This document shows, in pieces, positions 49,963 to 58,818 of a DNA stretch of 64,000 nucleotides (the first letter of the stretch is position 1; the number at the start of each line of letters is the position of its first letter). The translations under genes and the position numbers were made by a program. Source of the stretch: Xanthobacter sp. NM-25 (GTDB lineage: Bacteria; Pseudomonadota; Alphaproteobacteria; Rhizobiales; Xanthobacteraceae). The notes beneath the pieces are model-generated. The model was given only the letters and a program-made list of their open reading frames with translations, had not been told where the DNA came from and ran no database searches. The stretch is from NCBI RefSeq assembly GCF_022138605.1, contig NZ_JACBFS010000008.1, positions 62,001 through 126,000 on the forward strand, written 5' to 3'.

Positions 49963-50498
49963 GCCCGTGCCTCCTCTGGCTCCGCAGCGCGTCGCGCGCG
50001 GGCTGCACGCTGCCGTGCGTGCTGCCCGCGGTCAATGGCCGGAGCCTGCGGCCGAGCCGCGAGTGTAGATGGCGCCTTCCTCTAGGGCATTGAGGGTGAT
50101 GGCGAGGCGCCGTCTAGACCTCGTCGCGCGGTGGCGCGCGGCGCGCGCGATGTGGCGGGGTGGATGGTAATAATCGGTTGAGATCATAGCATCAGTGCCG
50201 CAGCGTGCCGGTATGTTGGTGTGTGGACACTTAGCCGTCTTCCAAGTGACGGGAAGAAATACTGCATTAAAACAAGGCATGGCTAAAAGTCAGCCGGGGC
50301 TGCTTCCGTTTTTCGCGCGTGCGTCATAAAAGGGAAACAGGACTCCGGATAACTCCCACGCAGTCTCCTTCGGGGCGGCGCGCGGAGCGCGACGACAACG
50401 CCGTGGCGTGTGGGCACCGCTGGTGGGGGTGCACGATGATCGAGTGCAACGATGATCAGGTGCAGCGTGGATCAGGTTCAACGTGCGGAGGTCATGGC
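49963..50498. other. Divergent region between FAH and plcP genes
   Basis: About 535 bases without a gene. An AT-richer patch at about 50160-50330 probably holds the promoters. Four imperfect tandem repeats lie directly before the plcP start. I looked for paired CTGTCAT-type PhoB boxes, expected if plcP is phosphate-controlled, and did not find a convincing one. Confidence 0.45.
50430..50492 (+). repeat. Four imperfect 15-16-base tandem repeats before plcP
   Basis: Units 50430-50444, 50445-50460, 50461-50476 and 50477-50492 follow the pattern TGCAACGATGATCAGG with increasing divergence. The last unit contains the GGAGG ribosome binding site of the plcP gene (50487-50491). The array could affect translation or bind a protein. 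Confidence 0.7.
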
Positions 50499-51308
50499 GT
50501 GAGCGACACTGCGGATGCGCGACGCTATCGCGCTCTCTTCCTGTCGGATGTCCATCTCGGCACCAAGGGGTGCCAGGCCGAGCTTCTCCTCGATTTCCTC
50601 AAGTATCACGATGCGGATGTGATCTATCTGGTGGGCGACATCGTCGACGGCTGGCGGCTGCGCTCCTCCTGGTACTGGCCGCAGAAGCACAATGACGTGG
50701 TGCAGAAGCTGCTGCGCAAGGGCCGCAAGGGCACCCGCATCGTCTACCTGCCGGGCAATCACGACGAATTCCTGCGCGATTATTACGGCACCCATTTCGG
50801 TGGTATCGAGGTGGTGGAGACCGCCATTCACGAGGCGGCGGACGGCAAGCGATACCTGGTGATTCATGGCGACGTGTTCGACGTGGTGGTGCGCCACGCC
50901 AGGTGGCTGGCCTTCCTCGGCGACTGGGCCTATTCGGCGGCGCTCACCACCAACACCTACGTCAACCGCGTGCGGCGCAAGCTGGGGCTCACCTATTGGT
51001 CGCTCAGCCAGTGGGCCAAGCTGAAGGTGAAGAACGCCGTCAACTACATCGGCAAGTTCGAGGAGGCGGTGGCCGACGAGGCCAAGCGCAATGAGGTGGA
51101 TGGGGTGATTTGCGGCCACATCCACCACGCGGTTATTCACGACCAGTTCGGGGTGCGCTATGTGAACTGCGGCGATTGGGTGGAGAGCTGCACAGCCATC
51201 GCCGAGCACGACGACGGCCGCATGGAGATCATCTGCTGGACCCGCAATCTGAAAACCCTGCCGAGCAAGGATTCGGACCTGGTGGAAGGGGCCCAGGCGG
51301 CCGCCTGA
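50499..51308 (+). CDS. plcP: Calcineurin-like metallophosphoesterase, probable PlcP-type phospholipase C
   Basis: A 269-residue phosphoesterase. Metal ligands are in FLSDVHLG, VGDIVDG, PGNHDEF, VIHGDVFD and CGHIHHAVIH, the complete set for this fold. The family includes LpxH-like UDP-diacylglucosamine hydrolases. The immediate coupling to a GT4 glycosyltransferase that could be Agt points to PlcP, which degrades phospholipids to diacylglycerol in phosphate-starved rhizobia and marine bacteria. GTG at 50499 has GGAGG seven bases upstream. The PlcP function is by gene pairing and is not proved by sequence. Confidence 0.78.
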   Translation: MSDTADARRYRALFLSDVHLGTKGCQAELLLDFLKYHDADVIYLVGDIVDGWRLRSSWYWPQKHNDVVQKLLRKGRKGTRIVYLPGNHDEFLRDYYGTHFGGIEVVETAIHEAADGKRYLVIHGDVFDVVVRHARWLAFLGDWAYSAALTTNTYVNRVRRKLGLTYWSLSQWAKLKVKNAVNYIGKFEEAVADEAKRNEVDGVICGHIHHAVIHDQFGVRYVNCGDWVESCTAIAEHDDGRMEIICWTRNLKTLPSKDSDLVEGAQAAA

Positions 51309-52375
51309 TGCGCGTTCTCATTGCGACGGATGCCTGGCATCCGCAGATCAACGGCGTGGTGCGCTCGCTGGAGTACACCGCCCGCGAGGCCGAGCATCTC
51401 GGCGCCCATCTGGAGTTCCTGTCGCCGCAGGAGTTCCGCACCCTACCCATGCCGTCCTACAGCGAGATTCGCCTGGCGCTGGCCACCCCGCGCATGATCA
51501 TGCGGCGGATCGAGGCCATGCAGCCGGATTTCGTGCATATCGCCACCGAGGGGCCCATCGGCATGCTGGTGCGGCGGGCGTGCATCGCCAGCCGGCGCAC
51601 CTTCACCACCTCCTACCACACCAAGTTCCCGGAATATCTCTCGGCCCGCGCACCGGTGCCCGAGCGCTGGACCTATGCCTGGCTGCGCTCGTTCCACAAT
51701 GCCGCCGGTGGCGTCATGGTCTCCACCGCCTCGCTGGAGCGGGATCTGGCGGCGCGCGGCTTCAAGCGGCTGATGCGCTGGTCGCGCGGGGTGGACGCCG
51801 ACCTGTTTCGGCCGCGGCCCGAGGCGACCTTGAACATTCCCCGGCCGGCCTTCCTGTTCGTCGGGCGGGTGGCGGTGGAAAAGAATATCGAGGCCTTCCT
51901 CGATCTCGATCTGCCCGGCTCCAAGGTGGTGGTGGGCGGCGGGCCGGCGCTGGAGAGCCTGCAGGCCCGCTATCCGGATGTCCATTTCCTCGGCCCCAAG
52001 GAGGGCGAGGATCTGGCACAGGTCTATTCCGCCTGCGACGTGTTCTGCTTCCCCAGCCGCACGGACACCTTCGGCATCGTGCTGCTGGAGGCGCTGGCCA
52101 GCGGCCTGCCGGTTGCGGCGTATCCTGTTACCGGCCCTTCCGACGTGCTGGCGGACGCCACCGAGCCGGTGGGCGTACTGGACGAGGACCTGCGCACCGC
52201 CTGCCTCAGGGCGCTGGAACTGTCCCCCGCCGCGGCCCGCCGCTTCGGCGAGCACTACACCTGGCGGGAGAGCGCCCGTCAATTCCTCGATAACGTGCTG
52301 GTGGCACACGATATCGGCCCCATCGCGCGGCGCTATCGCCTTCGCCTGCGCCGTCGGGTAGCTTCCGGATCATGA
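51308..52375 (+). CDS. GT4-family glycosyltransferase, probable glycolipid synthase (Agt type)
   Basis: A 355-residue two-Rossmann-fold glycosyltransferase. The N-terminal TDAWHPQINGVVRSLEYTARE, the HIATEGPIG segment and the sugar-nucleotide region PSRTDTFGIVLLEALASGLPVAAYPVTGP with the EX7E-type motif are typical of the SqdX/Agt/mannosyltransferase group. It shares one base with the preceding stop, so the pair is translationally coupled. In rhizobia Agt makes glucosyl- and glucuronosyl-diacylglycerols that replace phospholipids when phosphate is scarce. Its stop overlaps the threonine dehydratase start by four bases. The lipid substrate is inferred. Confidence 0.8.
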   Translation: MRVLIATDAWHPQINGVVRSLEYTAREAEHLGAHLEFLSPQEFRTLPMPSYSEIRLALATPRMIMRRIEAMQPDFVHIATEGPIGMLVRRACIASRRTFTTSYHTKFPEYLSARAPVPERWTYAWLRSFHNAAGGVMVSTASLERDLAARGFKRLMRWSRGVDADLFRPRPEATLNIPRPAFLFVGRVAVEKNIEAFLDLDLPGSKVVVGGGPALESLQARYPDVHFLGPKEGEDLAQVYSACDVFCFPSRTDTFGIVLLEALASGLPVAAYPVTGPSDVLADATEPVGVLDEDLRTACLRALELSPAAARRFGEHYTWRESARQFLDNVLVAHDIGPIARRYRLRLRRRVASGS

Positions 52376-53355
52376 ATCCTTCGCCGATCCTTCCCATCGC
52401 CGCCGACGTGGATGCCGCCGCCCAGCGCCTCAAGGGGGTGGCCGTGCGTACACCGCTGGTGTTCTCACCGGTGCTCAGCGATCACTGCGGTGCGCGCGTG
52501 TTCCTGAAGCCGGAAACGCTGCAGCGGACCGGCTCCTTCAAGTTTCGCGGCGCCTATAACCGAATCTCGCAGATTGCCGAGGACCGGCGGGCCGCCGGCG
52601 TCGTGGCCTGCTCGTCCGGCAATCATGCTCAGGGGGTGGCTGCGGCGGCGGCGCTGCTGGGCATGCCGGCGGTGATCGTGATGCCCAGCGATGCCCCGGC
52701 CCTGAAGCGGGAGCGCACCCTGGCCCTGGGGGCCGAGGTGGTGGATTACGACCGCACCCGGGATGATCGTGACGCCATCGCCGCCGCCATCGCGGCGGAA
52801 CGCGGTGCGGTGCTGGTGCCGCCCTATGACGATCCGGATGTGATCGCCGGGCAGGGCACGGTGGGGCTGGAGATTCTGGAAGACCTGGCGGCACTGGGGC
52901 TCACCCCCGATCTCGTCGCCGCCAACACCTCCGGCGGCGGCCTGGTAGCGGGGCTGGCGCTGGCGGTCCGCACCCGCGTGCCCACCGCCCGCATCGTCGC
53001 CTGCGAGCCCACCGGCTTCGAGGATCACGCCGCCTCGTTTCGCAGCGGCCAGCGCGAGCGCAATGCGCAGGCCACCGGCTCGTTTTGCGATGCGCTGCTG
53101 GCGCCCACGCCGGGAGCGGTGACCTTTCCCATCACCCGCGAACTGGTGGGGGAAGCAGCGGCGGCCGATGACACGGAAGTGGCACGGGCCGTCGCTTACG
53201 CCTTCCGCGAATTGAAGCTGGTGGTGGAGCCGGGCGGCGCGGTGGCGCTGGCGGCGCTGCTGGAAGGCCGGCTGAAGGCCAGCGGCACGGTGGTCATCGT
53301 GCTGTCGGGGGGCAATGTGGATGTCGCCACTTTCATGCGGTGTCTGGCGGCGTGA
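52372..53355 (+). CDS. Threonine/serine dehydratase (PLP type II, no regulatory domain)
   Basis: A 327-residue PLP enzyme of the threonine ammonia-lyase fold. The PLP lysine is in GSFKFRGAYNR, then SSGNHAQGVAAAA, and the phosphate-binding glycine loop NTSGGGLVAGLAL. There is no C-terminal ACT domain, so it resembles catabolic threonine dehydratase or serine racemase rather than IlvA. It is coupled to the glycosyltransferase gene by a four-base overlap. Its link to lipid remodelling is not obvious, so co-transcription may be incidental. Confidence 0.9.
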   Translation: MNPSPILPIAADVDAAAQRLKGVAVRTPLVFSPVLSDHCGARVFLKPETLQRTGSFKFRGAYNRISQIAEDRRAAGVVACSSGNHAQGVAAAAALLGMPAVIVMPSDAPALKRERTLALGAEVVDYDRTRDDRDAIAAAIAAERGAVLVPPYDDPDVIAGQGTVGLEILEDLAALGLTPDLVAANTSGGGLVAGLALAVRTRVPTARIVACEPTGFEDHAASFRSGQRERNAQATGSFCDALLAPTPGAVTFPITRELVGEAAAADDTEVARAVAYAFRELKLVVEPGGAVALAALLEGRLKASGTVVIVLSGGNVDVATFMRCLAA

Positions 53356-53387
53356 CGCGCTGGGCGCGGTGACGGGTGGGCGCATGC

Positions 53388-54611
53388 ATGTCTGAGGCTC
53401 CGGCGGGACAACGCTGTGCGGATCCCCCGCCGGGCGGCGCGTTGAAGCTCACCCTGGGCGCGGCGTTCGCCACCTTCTATCTGCCGCTCGGCATCCAGGT
53501 GCCCTACCTGCCCCTGTGGCTGCAGCATCGCGGCCTGGGGCCGCAGGAAATCGGCATCGCCATTGCCGTGCCTTTGGTGACGCGCCTGTTCGCCACCCCC
53601 GTGCTCGGTCTGCTGTCCGACCGGCTGGGACGGCCGCGCGCCACCTTGACCGCGCTCGCGGCCATGACGTGCGTGAGCCTCACCTTGCTGGCCTTCAGCG
53701 TCGATCCGTGGCTGATCTTCGTGGTTTGCGGGGTGATCGCCCTGAGCTGGAACCCGAGCTTCGCGCTGCTGGATTCCTACGCCTCGCGCCAGGCGCTGGC
53801 TGGGCGGGCCGATTATGGGCGCGCGCGCCAGTGGGGCTCGGCGGCCTTTCTGGCGGCCAATGTGGCCGGCGGCGCGGTGATCACCCTGACGGGCCCCGGC
53901 TCGGTGGTCGTGTGGATGGTGCTCGGGGCGGTGAGCTATTTCCTCGTCACCCTCCTGCTGCCGGAACTGCCGGCGCCGACGCCGGCCCCGGCCGGCGCGG
54001 GGCCCGCGGCGCGGCTGCCGCGCTGGCTCGTGGCGGGAATTTTGGCCGTGGCCCTGGTGCAGGCGAGCCACGCGCTGCTCTATGCCTTCGCCTCCCTGCA
54101 TTGGCGCGCGCTGGGCTGGTCGCTCACCACTATCGGTCTGTTGTGGGCCACCGGCGTGGCGGCGGAGATCGGCGTTTTTCGCTTCGGCACCCGGCTCATG
54201 GGGGCCATGGGGCCGCATCGGCTGATCGCCCTGGGGGGCGTGGCGGCGCTGCTGCGCTTCGGGGCCATGGCGTTCGATCCGCCCCTGTGGCTGCTCTTCG
54301 GGCTGCAACTGCTGCATGGGCTCACCTTTGGCGCCACCTATCTCGGCATGGTGGAACTGGTGGCCCGCGGCGTCAGCGAGCAGCGTTCGGGGGCGGGGCA
54401 ATCCCTGGCGGCGTGGACGGTGAATCTCGTCATGTCCGCCGCCAGCATGGCTTCTGGGCCGCTGTGGGTGGCGCTGGGCGCCTCGGCCTTCGTCGCCTCG
54501 GCGGGGCTCGGGGTTGCCGGGGCGGTGCTGGCGCTGGCGCTTGGTGGCGGGGCGCCGGCGGCTTATCCCCAGAGGTCCGGCGCGGGGGGAAACACTTCGG
54601 CGCCCAGATAG
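53388..54611 (+). CDS. Major facilitator superfamily transporter
   Basis: A 407-residue MFS permease with about 12 hydrophobic segments. The LacY/HcaT-like (3-phenylpropionate permease) arrangement is suggested by FATFYLPLGIQVPYLPLWLQHRGL and the GLLSDRLGRPR loop after helix 2. The substrate cannot be told. It starts 32 bases after the dehydratase; an upstream in-frame start at 53376 would add four residues. Its last 49 bases overlap the convergent epimerase gene, which is unusual. Confidence 0.86.
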   Translation: MSEAPAGQRCADPPPGGALKLTLGAAFATFYLPLGIQVPYLPLWLQHRGLGPQEIGIAIAVPLVTRLFATPVLGLLSDRLGRPRATLTALAAMTCVSLTLLAFSVDPWLIFVVCGVIALSWNPSFALLDSYASRQALAGRADYGRARQWGSAAFLAANVAGGAVITLTGPGSVVVWMVLGAVSYFLVTLLLPELPAPTPAPAGAGPAARLPRWLVAGILAVALVQASHALLYAFASLHWRALGWSLTTIGLLWATGVAAEIGVFRFGTRLMGAMGPHRLIALGGVAALLRFGAMAFDPPLWLLFGLQLLHGLTFGATYLGMVELVARGVSEQRSGAGQSLAAWTVNLVMSAASMASGPLWVALGASAFVASAGLGVAGAVLALALGGGAPAAYPQRSGAGGNTSAPR

Positions 54612-55555
54612 GTGAGGTGGGGCGTGCGGTCGCGCGCCAGCAGCAGCGGCCCGTCCAGGTCCACCACGGCGGCGCGCTGGGCCACCAGCAGCGCCGGAGC
54701 CATGGCGAGGGAGCTTGCCAGCATGCAGCCCACCATGAGTTGGAAGCCGAGGGCTTCCGCCGCCTCGGCCAGTGCCAATGCCTCGGTGAGGCCGCCGGTC
54801 TTGTCGAGCTTGATGTTGACGGCGTCATAGCGATCACGCAGCGCGGCGAGCCCCTGGCGATCGTGCACGCTCTCGTCGGCGCAGATGGGAACCTGATGGG
54901 GCATGTGCGCCAACGCGCCATCGTCATCCGCCGGCAAGGGTTGCTCCACCAGCTCCACCCCGACGGACGCGCAGGCGGCCATGAGGGTGGGCAGGTCGGT
55001 GGCGCGCCAGCCCTCGTTGGCGTCGACGATCAGCCGCGCCTGCGGGGCGGCGGCGCGCACCGCCGCCAGCCGCTCCGGATCGCCCGGGGCGCCCAGCTTG
55101 AGCTTGAGTAGGGGCCGGTTGGCCATAGCGGCGGCCGCCGCCATGGCGGCGGGCGTGTCGAGGCTCAGGGTGAAGGCGGTGGTCAGCGGCCGCAGCGGCG
55201 GGAGGCCGGCGGCGCTGGCAGCGCGCTGCCCGCTGCGCTTGGCCTCCAGATCCCAGAAGGCGCAGTCGAGGGCGTTGCGGGCGGCGCCCGCGGGCAGGCG
55301 CTGCTGCAGGGCCCGCCGGTCCAGCCCGGCGGCGATCTCCGGGGCCAGGGCGCGCAGGGTTTCCGCCACCCCCTCGACCGTCTCGCCGTAGCGAGCATAG
55401 GGCACGCACTCGCCGCGCCCGGTCAGGCCATCGGCAGACAGGCGGGCTTCCACCACCACCGCCTCGGTCTTGGAGCCGCGGGCGATGGTGAAGGTGCCGG
55501 CGATGGGGAAACGGGCGATCTCGACCGAAAGGGCCGGGTGGGCGGCGGGCGACAT
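54563..55555 (-). CDS. Dipeptide epimerase (L-Ala-D/L-Glu epimerase), enolase superfamily
   Basis: A 330-residue enolase-superfamily enzyme of the YcjG/YkfB group. Visible catalytic features are LLKLKLG (Lys), IVDANEGW (Asp), ELVEQPL (Glu), ICADESVHD (Asp/Glu) and NIKLDKTGG (Lys). Such enzymes interconvert L-Ala-D-Glu and L-Ala-L-Glu in murein peptide recycling. Its 3' end overlaps the end of the MFS gene by 49 bases on the opposite strand. The transporter could be its partner for murein-derived compounds, though MFS of this type is not known for that. Confidence 0.88.
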   Translation of the reverse strand: MSPAAHPALSVEIARFPIAGTFTIARGSKTEAVVVEARLSADGLTGRGECVPYARYGETVEGVAETLRALAPEIAAGLDRRALQQRLPAGAARNALDCAFWDLEAKRSGQRAASAAGLPPLRPLTTAFTLSLDTPAAMAAAAAMANRPLLKLKLGAPGDPERLAAVRAAAPQARLIVDANEGWRATDLPTLMAACASVGVELVEQPLPADDDGALAHMPHQVPICADESVHDRQGLAALRDRYDAVNIKLDKTGGLTEALALAEAAEALGFQLMVGCMLASSLAMAPALLVAQRAAVVDLDGPLLLARDRTPHLTYLGAEVFPPAPDLWG

Positions 55556-55901
55556 GGATGGGCCTGTGGTTCCAGTTGGGCCTCAAAGTGGGCCTCAAAG
55601 TGTGCCTCAAATGCCGACATCTCCGAAAATCGCCTCTTGAACAGGCGGTGCCCGCAGCGGTGGGCGCCGGTGATGTGGTAAGGAGGCCGGAGATAGTGGC
55701 TTTCAGGTCTCGAATCGTTATCAGATTCGGCATTGTTCAGGGGAGGCGTGGCGCGGATCCGCCGGGGGGCGAGCGGCGCAGGGCACGTCTCACTGATGCG
55801 ACATTTGAGGTGCTGCGGCACTCGGGCTGCTGCGGCGTTCGGGGCGGCCGCCACTGATCTCGGCGCATCGGCGCACAGGCAGGGTTCCGGGAGACGTCGC
55901 G
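55556..55901. other. Divergent region between epimerase and mlaE genes
   Basis: About 345 bases without a gene. It contains three 12-base tandem repeats at 55578-55613. An open frame on the minus strand would read FEAHFEAHFEAQ through the repeats, but it has no ribosome binding site or family similarity. A GGGAG site for mlaE lies near the right end. Confidence 0.45.
55578..55613. repeat. Three 12-base tandem repeats
   Basis: GGGCCTCAAAGT occurs at 55578-55589 and 55590-55601, followed by the variant GTGCCTCAAATG at 55602-55613. It starts 23 bases upstream of the epimerase start codon. It could be a slippage product or a protein-binding site. Confidence 0.75.
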
Positions 55902-57029
55902 TTGCCGCATACCTCGTTGATCTCCGTGCATACCCAGGATGATCGCCTGACGGTGGCGGGGCGGGGCGCGTGGACCTCCGAGCACGCTGCCGAGCTCGAG
56001 CAGGTGGTCAACGAGACCGTTGCCACTTATGGCAAGCCGGCGGCGGTGGATTTCGACCTCGCCGGCGTCGAGCGCATGGATACCTTCGGCGCGCTGCTGT
56101 TCGACCGGCTGCGCCGGTCCTGGAGCGACCAGGGGGTCGCGACCCAGGTGCAGGGGGTGGCGCCGCGCTACAAGATCCTGATCGACGAACTGGCCGGCGC
56201 CGACCACGGCGAGCGGCCGCCGCCGCGGCGCCGCGAGGCCATCGTTGAGCATTTCGGGCATTCGGTGGTGGATTCGGGGAAGGACGCGCTGGCGCTCCTG
56301 AACTTCATCGGCGCCACCATCGCCGCCATGTGGCGGGTGCTGCTGCGGCCGCGCAAGTTCCGCTTCACCGCCATGGTGAACCAGATCGACCGGGTGGGTT
56401 TTCGCGCGGTGCCCATCATCGTGCTCATCACCTTCCTCATCGGCTGCATCCTGGCGCAGCAGGGCATCTTCAATTTCCGCCGCTTCGGTGCCGACATCTA
56501 TGTGGTGGACATGGTCGGCGTGCTGGTGCTGCGTGAGCTGGGGGTGCTGATCGTCTCCATCATGATCGCCGGCCGCTCGGGCAGCGCCTACACCGCCGAG
56601 CTGGGCTCCATGCGCATGCGCGAGGAAATGGACGCCTTGCGGGTGATGGGCTTCGATCCCATCGAGGTGCTGGTGGTGCCGCGGGTGCTGGCGCTCATCA
56701 TCTCGCTGCCCATGCTGACCTTCATCGGCTCCATGTCGGCGTTGCTGGGGGCGGGGCTGGTCTCCTGGGGCTATGGGGGCATCACGCCGGACGTGTTCCT
56801 GCAGCGGCTGAAGGGCGCCATCGATCTCGACCAGTTCAACGTGGGCATGATCAAGGCGCCGTTCATGGCGGCGACCATCGGCGTGGTGGCCTGCCTGGAA
56901 GGCATGCGGGTGGGCGGCAGCGCGGAATCTCTGGGTGAGCACACCACCGCATCGGTGGTGAAGGCCATCTTCCTCGTGATCGTGATGGACGGGCTGTTCG
57001 CCATGTTCTTCGCAGCCATCAACATGTGA
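55902..57029 (+). CDS. mlaE: MlaE-type lipid-transport ABC permease with N-terminal STAS domain
   Basis: A 375-residue protein that fuses a STAS (MlaB-like) domain (residues about 8-105) to an MlaE permease (from about 130). Permease hallmarks are FRAVPIIVLITFLIGCILAQQG, FIGCxLA, GRSGSAYTAELGSMRMREEMDALRVMG and LEGMRVGGSAESLGEHTT. Start is TTG 55902 with a GGGAG site. Mla moves phospholipids between the inner and outer membrane. The STAS-permease fusion is common in Alphaproteobacteria, and it replaces a separate mlaB. It begins the four-gene operon. Confidence 0.93.
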   Translation: MPHTSLISVHTQDDRLTVAGRGAWTSEHAAELEQVVNETVATYGKPAAVDFDLAGVERMDTFGALLFDRLRRSWSDQGVATQVQGVAPRYKILIDELAGADHGERPPPRRREAIVEHFGHSVVDSGKDALALLNFIGATIAAMWRVLLRPRKFRFTAMVNQIDRVGFRAVPIIVLITFLIGCILAQQGIFNFRRFGADIYVVDMVGVLVLRELGVLIVSIMIAGRSGSAYTAELGSMRMREEMDALRVMGFDPIEVLVVPRVLALIISLPMLTFIGSMSALLGAGLVSWGYGGITPDVFLQRLKGAIDLDQFNVGMIKAPFMAATIGVVACLEGMRVGGSAESLGEHTTASVVKAIFLVIVMDGLFAMFFAAINM

Positions 57030-57039
57030 GGCGGGGGAG

Positions 57040-57849
57040 ATGGAGACCCAATCCCAGACCCCGCTGCCCGGCGCCGCCAATGGCAAGGACGCCATCATCC
57101 GCGTGCGCGACATCGTCGTGGGCTTCGGCGAGAAGATCATTCTCAACCATCTGGATCTCGACGTGTATCGCGGCGAGATCCTCGGTTTCGTCGGCACCTC
57201 CGGCGGCGGCAAATCGGTGCTCACCCGCACCATCCTCGGCCTGGTGCCCAAGCGCGAGGGGCTGGTGGAGGTGTTCGGGGAGAATCTGGACGACCTCAGC
57301 GAGCGCGAGCGTTCGGCGCTGGAACGGCGCTGGGGCGTGCTGTTCCAGCAGGGGGCGCTGTTTTCCTCGCTCACGGTGAAGCAGAACATTCAGTTCCCGC
57401 TGCGAGAGAACCTGAAGCTGTCGCAGCGGCTGCTGGACGACATCGCCTTCACCAAGATCGAGATGGTGGGCTTGAAGCCGGACGTGGCCGAGAAGCTGCC
57501 GTCCGAACTCTCCGGCGGCATGGTGAAGCGCGCGGCGCTGGCGCGCTCCCTCGCCCTCGATCCGGAGATCCTGTTTCTGGACGAGCCCACATCGGGCCTC
57601 GATCCCATCGGCGCGGGCGAATTCGACGAGCTCATCCGCACCCTGCAGCAGACTTTGGGGCTCACGGTTTTCATGGTAACCCACGATCTGGATAGCCTGC
57701 ATACGGTCTGCGATCGCATCGCGGCCTTGGCAGAGGGGAAAGTGATCGCGCAGGGCACCATCGAAACCATGATGCAGGCACAGCATCCGTGGTTGCGCGC
57801 CTATTTCCATGGCGCGCGGGCACGGGCGGTGCAGCGCGGGCGCGGGTGA
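57040..57849 (+). CDS. mlaF: MlaF-type ABC ATPase
   Basis: A 269-residue ATPase. Walker A is GTSGGGKS, the signature LSGGMVKR, Walker B ILFLDEPTSGLDP and the switch histidine VTHDLDS; all are intact. It starts 10 bases after mlaE with a GGGGGAG site. MlaF drives lipid transport with MlaE and the STAS domain. The arginine-rich C-terminus after residue 245 (RARAVQRGRG) is short. Confidence 0.93.
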   Translation: METQSQTPLPGAANGKDAIIRVRDIVVGFGEKIILNHLDLDVYRGEILGFVGTSGGGKSVLTRTILGLVPKREGLVEVFGENLDDLSERERSALERRWGVLFQQGALFSSLTVKQNIQFPLRENLKLSQRLLDDIAFTKIEMVGLKPDVAEKLPSELSGGMVKRAALARSLALDPEILFLDEPTSGLDPIGAGEFDELIRTLQQTLGLTVFMVTHDLDSLHTVCDRIAALAEGKVIAQGTIETMMQAQHPWLRAYFHGARARAVQRGRG

Positions 57850-57894
57850 GAGCGGCAGAGCGAGCGGAGCGGGCAGGGCAACCGAGAGCAGGGC

Positions 57895-58818
57895 ATGGAA
57901 ACACGGGCCAACTACACTTTGATCGGAGCATTCACGCTCGCCGTTATCGCGGCGGTGTTCGGCTTCGTCTACTGGTTCGCCGGACCCGAGGATTCCAGCG
58001 CCCGCAGAACCTATGAGATCATCTTCGATGGCTCGGTTTCGGGGCTGCGGCAGGGCAATTCGGTGCTGTTCAATGGCATCCCGGTGGGCCAGGTTCTGAG
58101 CCTCAACCTGGTGCCCAACGAGCCCGGACAGGTGAAGGTGCTGGTGGGGGTGGACAAGAACGTCCCGGTACTGTCCGACGCGCGGGCCGGGCTGGAATCC
58201 CAGGGCATCACCGGCATTGTCGCCGTGGGCATTCGCGGCGGCCAGCCCGGCGCCGCGCCACTGCCCATCGGCCCCGACGGCTACCCGCGCATTCCGGCCG
58301 ATGGCGGCATGGGCATGGCGGGCCTGGTCAATTCGGCCCAGGGCGTGGCGCGCAAGATCGAGGTGGTGCTGCAGGCCATCAATCCGGATGAGATCGCCTC
58401 CATCATCAAGAACGTGGACACCTTCTCCAAGGCCATCGCCGACCGCTCCGGCGATGTCGCAACGCTGATCGAGCAGTCGGAAGCGCTGGTGACCCAGCTC
58501 AATACCGTGGCCGGCAAGGTGGATTCGGTGGTGGCCAGCCTGCAGAAGGCGGCCGAGGACAAGGACGGCCTGCTCAACCAGGCGACGCAGGCCGCCACAT
58601 CGGTGCGCGAGCTCGCCGACAATCTGGACAAGCGCACCGCCGTGCTCACCACCGAGATCAGCCGTTTCACGGGTCCCGGCCTGCGCCAGTACGAGGCGCT
58701 GGCGGTGGATGGCCGGCGGACCCTTTCCGAAATCGAGCGGGTGCTGCGCAGCCTGGAGCGCAATCCGCAGCAATTCATCTTCGGCGGCAACACCAACGTG
58801 CCGACCTATAGGCGATGA
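57895..58818 (+). CDS. mlaD: MlaD-type MCE domain protein
   Basis: A 307-residue substrate-binding subunit. One N-terminal membrane helix (FTLAVIAAVFGFVYWFAG, about residues 10-30) anchors it in the inner membrane. The MCE domain (about 37-150) contains GSVSGLRQGNSVLFNGIPVGQV and GLESQGITGIVAVGIRGG. A helical periplasmic part of about 150 residues with coiled-coil character follows. It starts 45 bases after mlaF and overlaps the lipoprotein gene by four bases. MlaD hexamers form the lipid passage. Confidence 0.92.
   Translation: METRANYTLIGAFTLAVIAAVFGFVYWFAGPEDSSARRTYEIIFDGSVSGLRQGNSVLFNGIPVGQVLSLNLVPNEPGQVKVLVGVDKNVPVLSDARAGLESQGITGIVAVGIRGGQPGAAPLPIGPDGYPRIPADGGMGMAGLVNSAQGVARKIEVVLQAINPDEIASIIKNVDTFSKAIADRSGDVATLIEQSEALVTQLNTVAGKVDSVVASLQKAAEDKDGLLNQATQAATSVRELADNLDKRTAVLTTEISRFTGPGLRQYEALAVDGRRTLSEIERVLRSLERNPQQFIFGGNTNVPTYRR

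Noticed and set aside
50430..50492. CRISPR-like repeats
   Set aside because: Units are 15-16 bases, directly adjacent without spacers and increasingly divergent; no cas genes occur in the window.
49963..50498. PhoB box upstream of plcP
   Set aside because: I searched by eye for two CTGTCAT-type direct repeats with four-base spacing and found none good enough to report.
55423..55854. A minus-strand reading frame containing FEAHFEAH repeats
   Set aside because: It overlaps the epimerase start in another frame and lacks a start signal. The repeat is better described at the DNA level.
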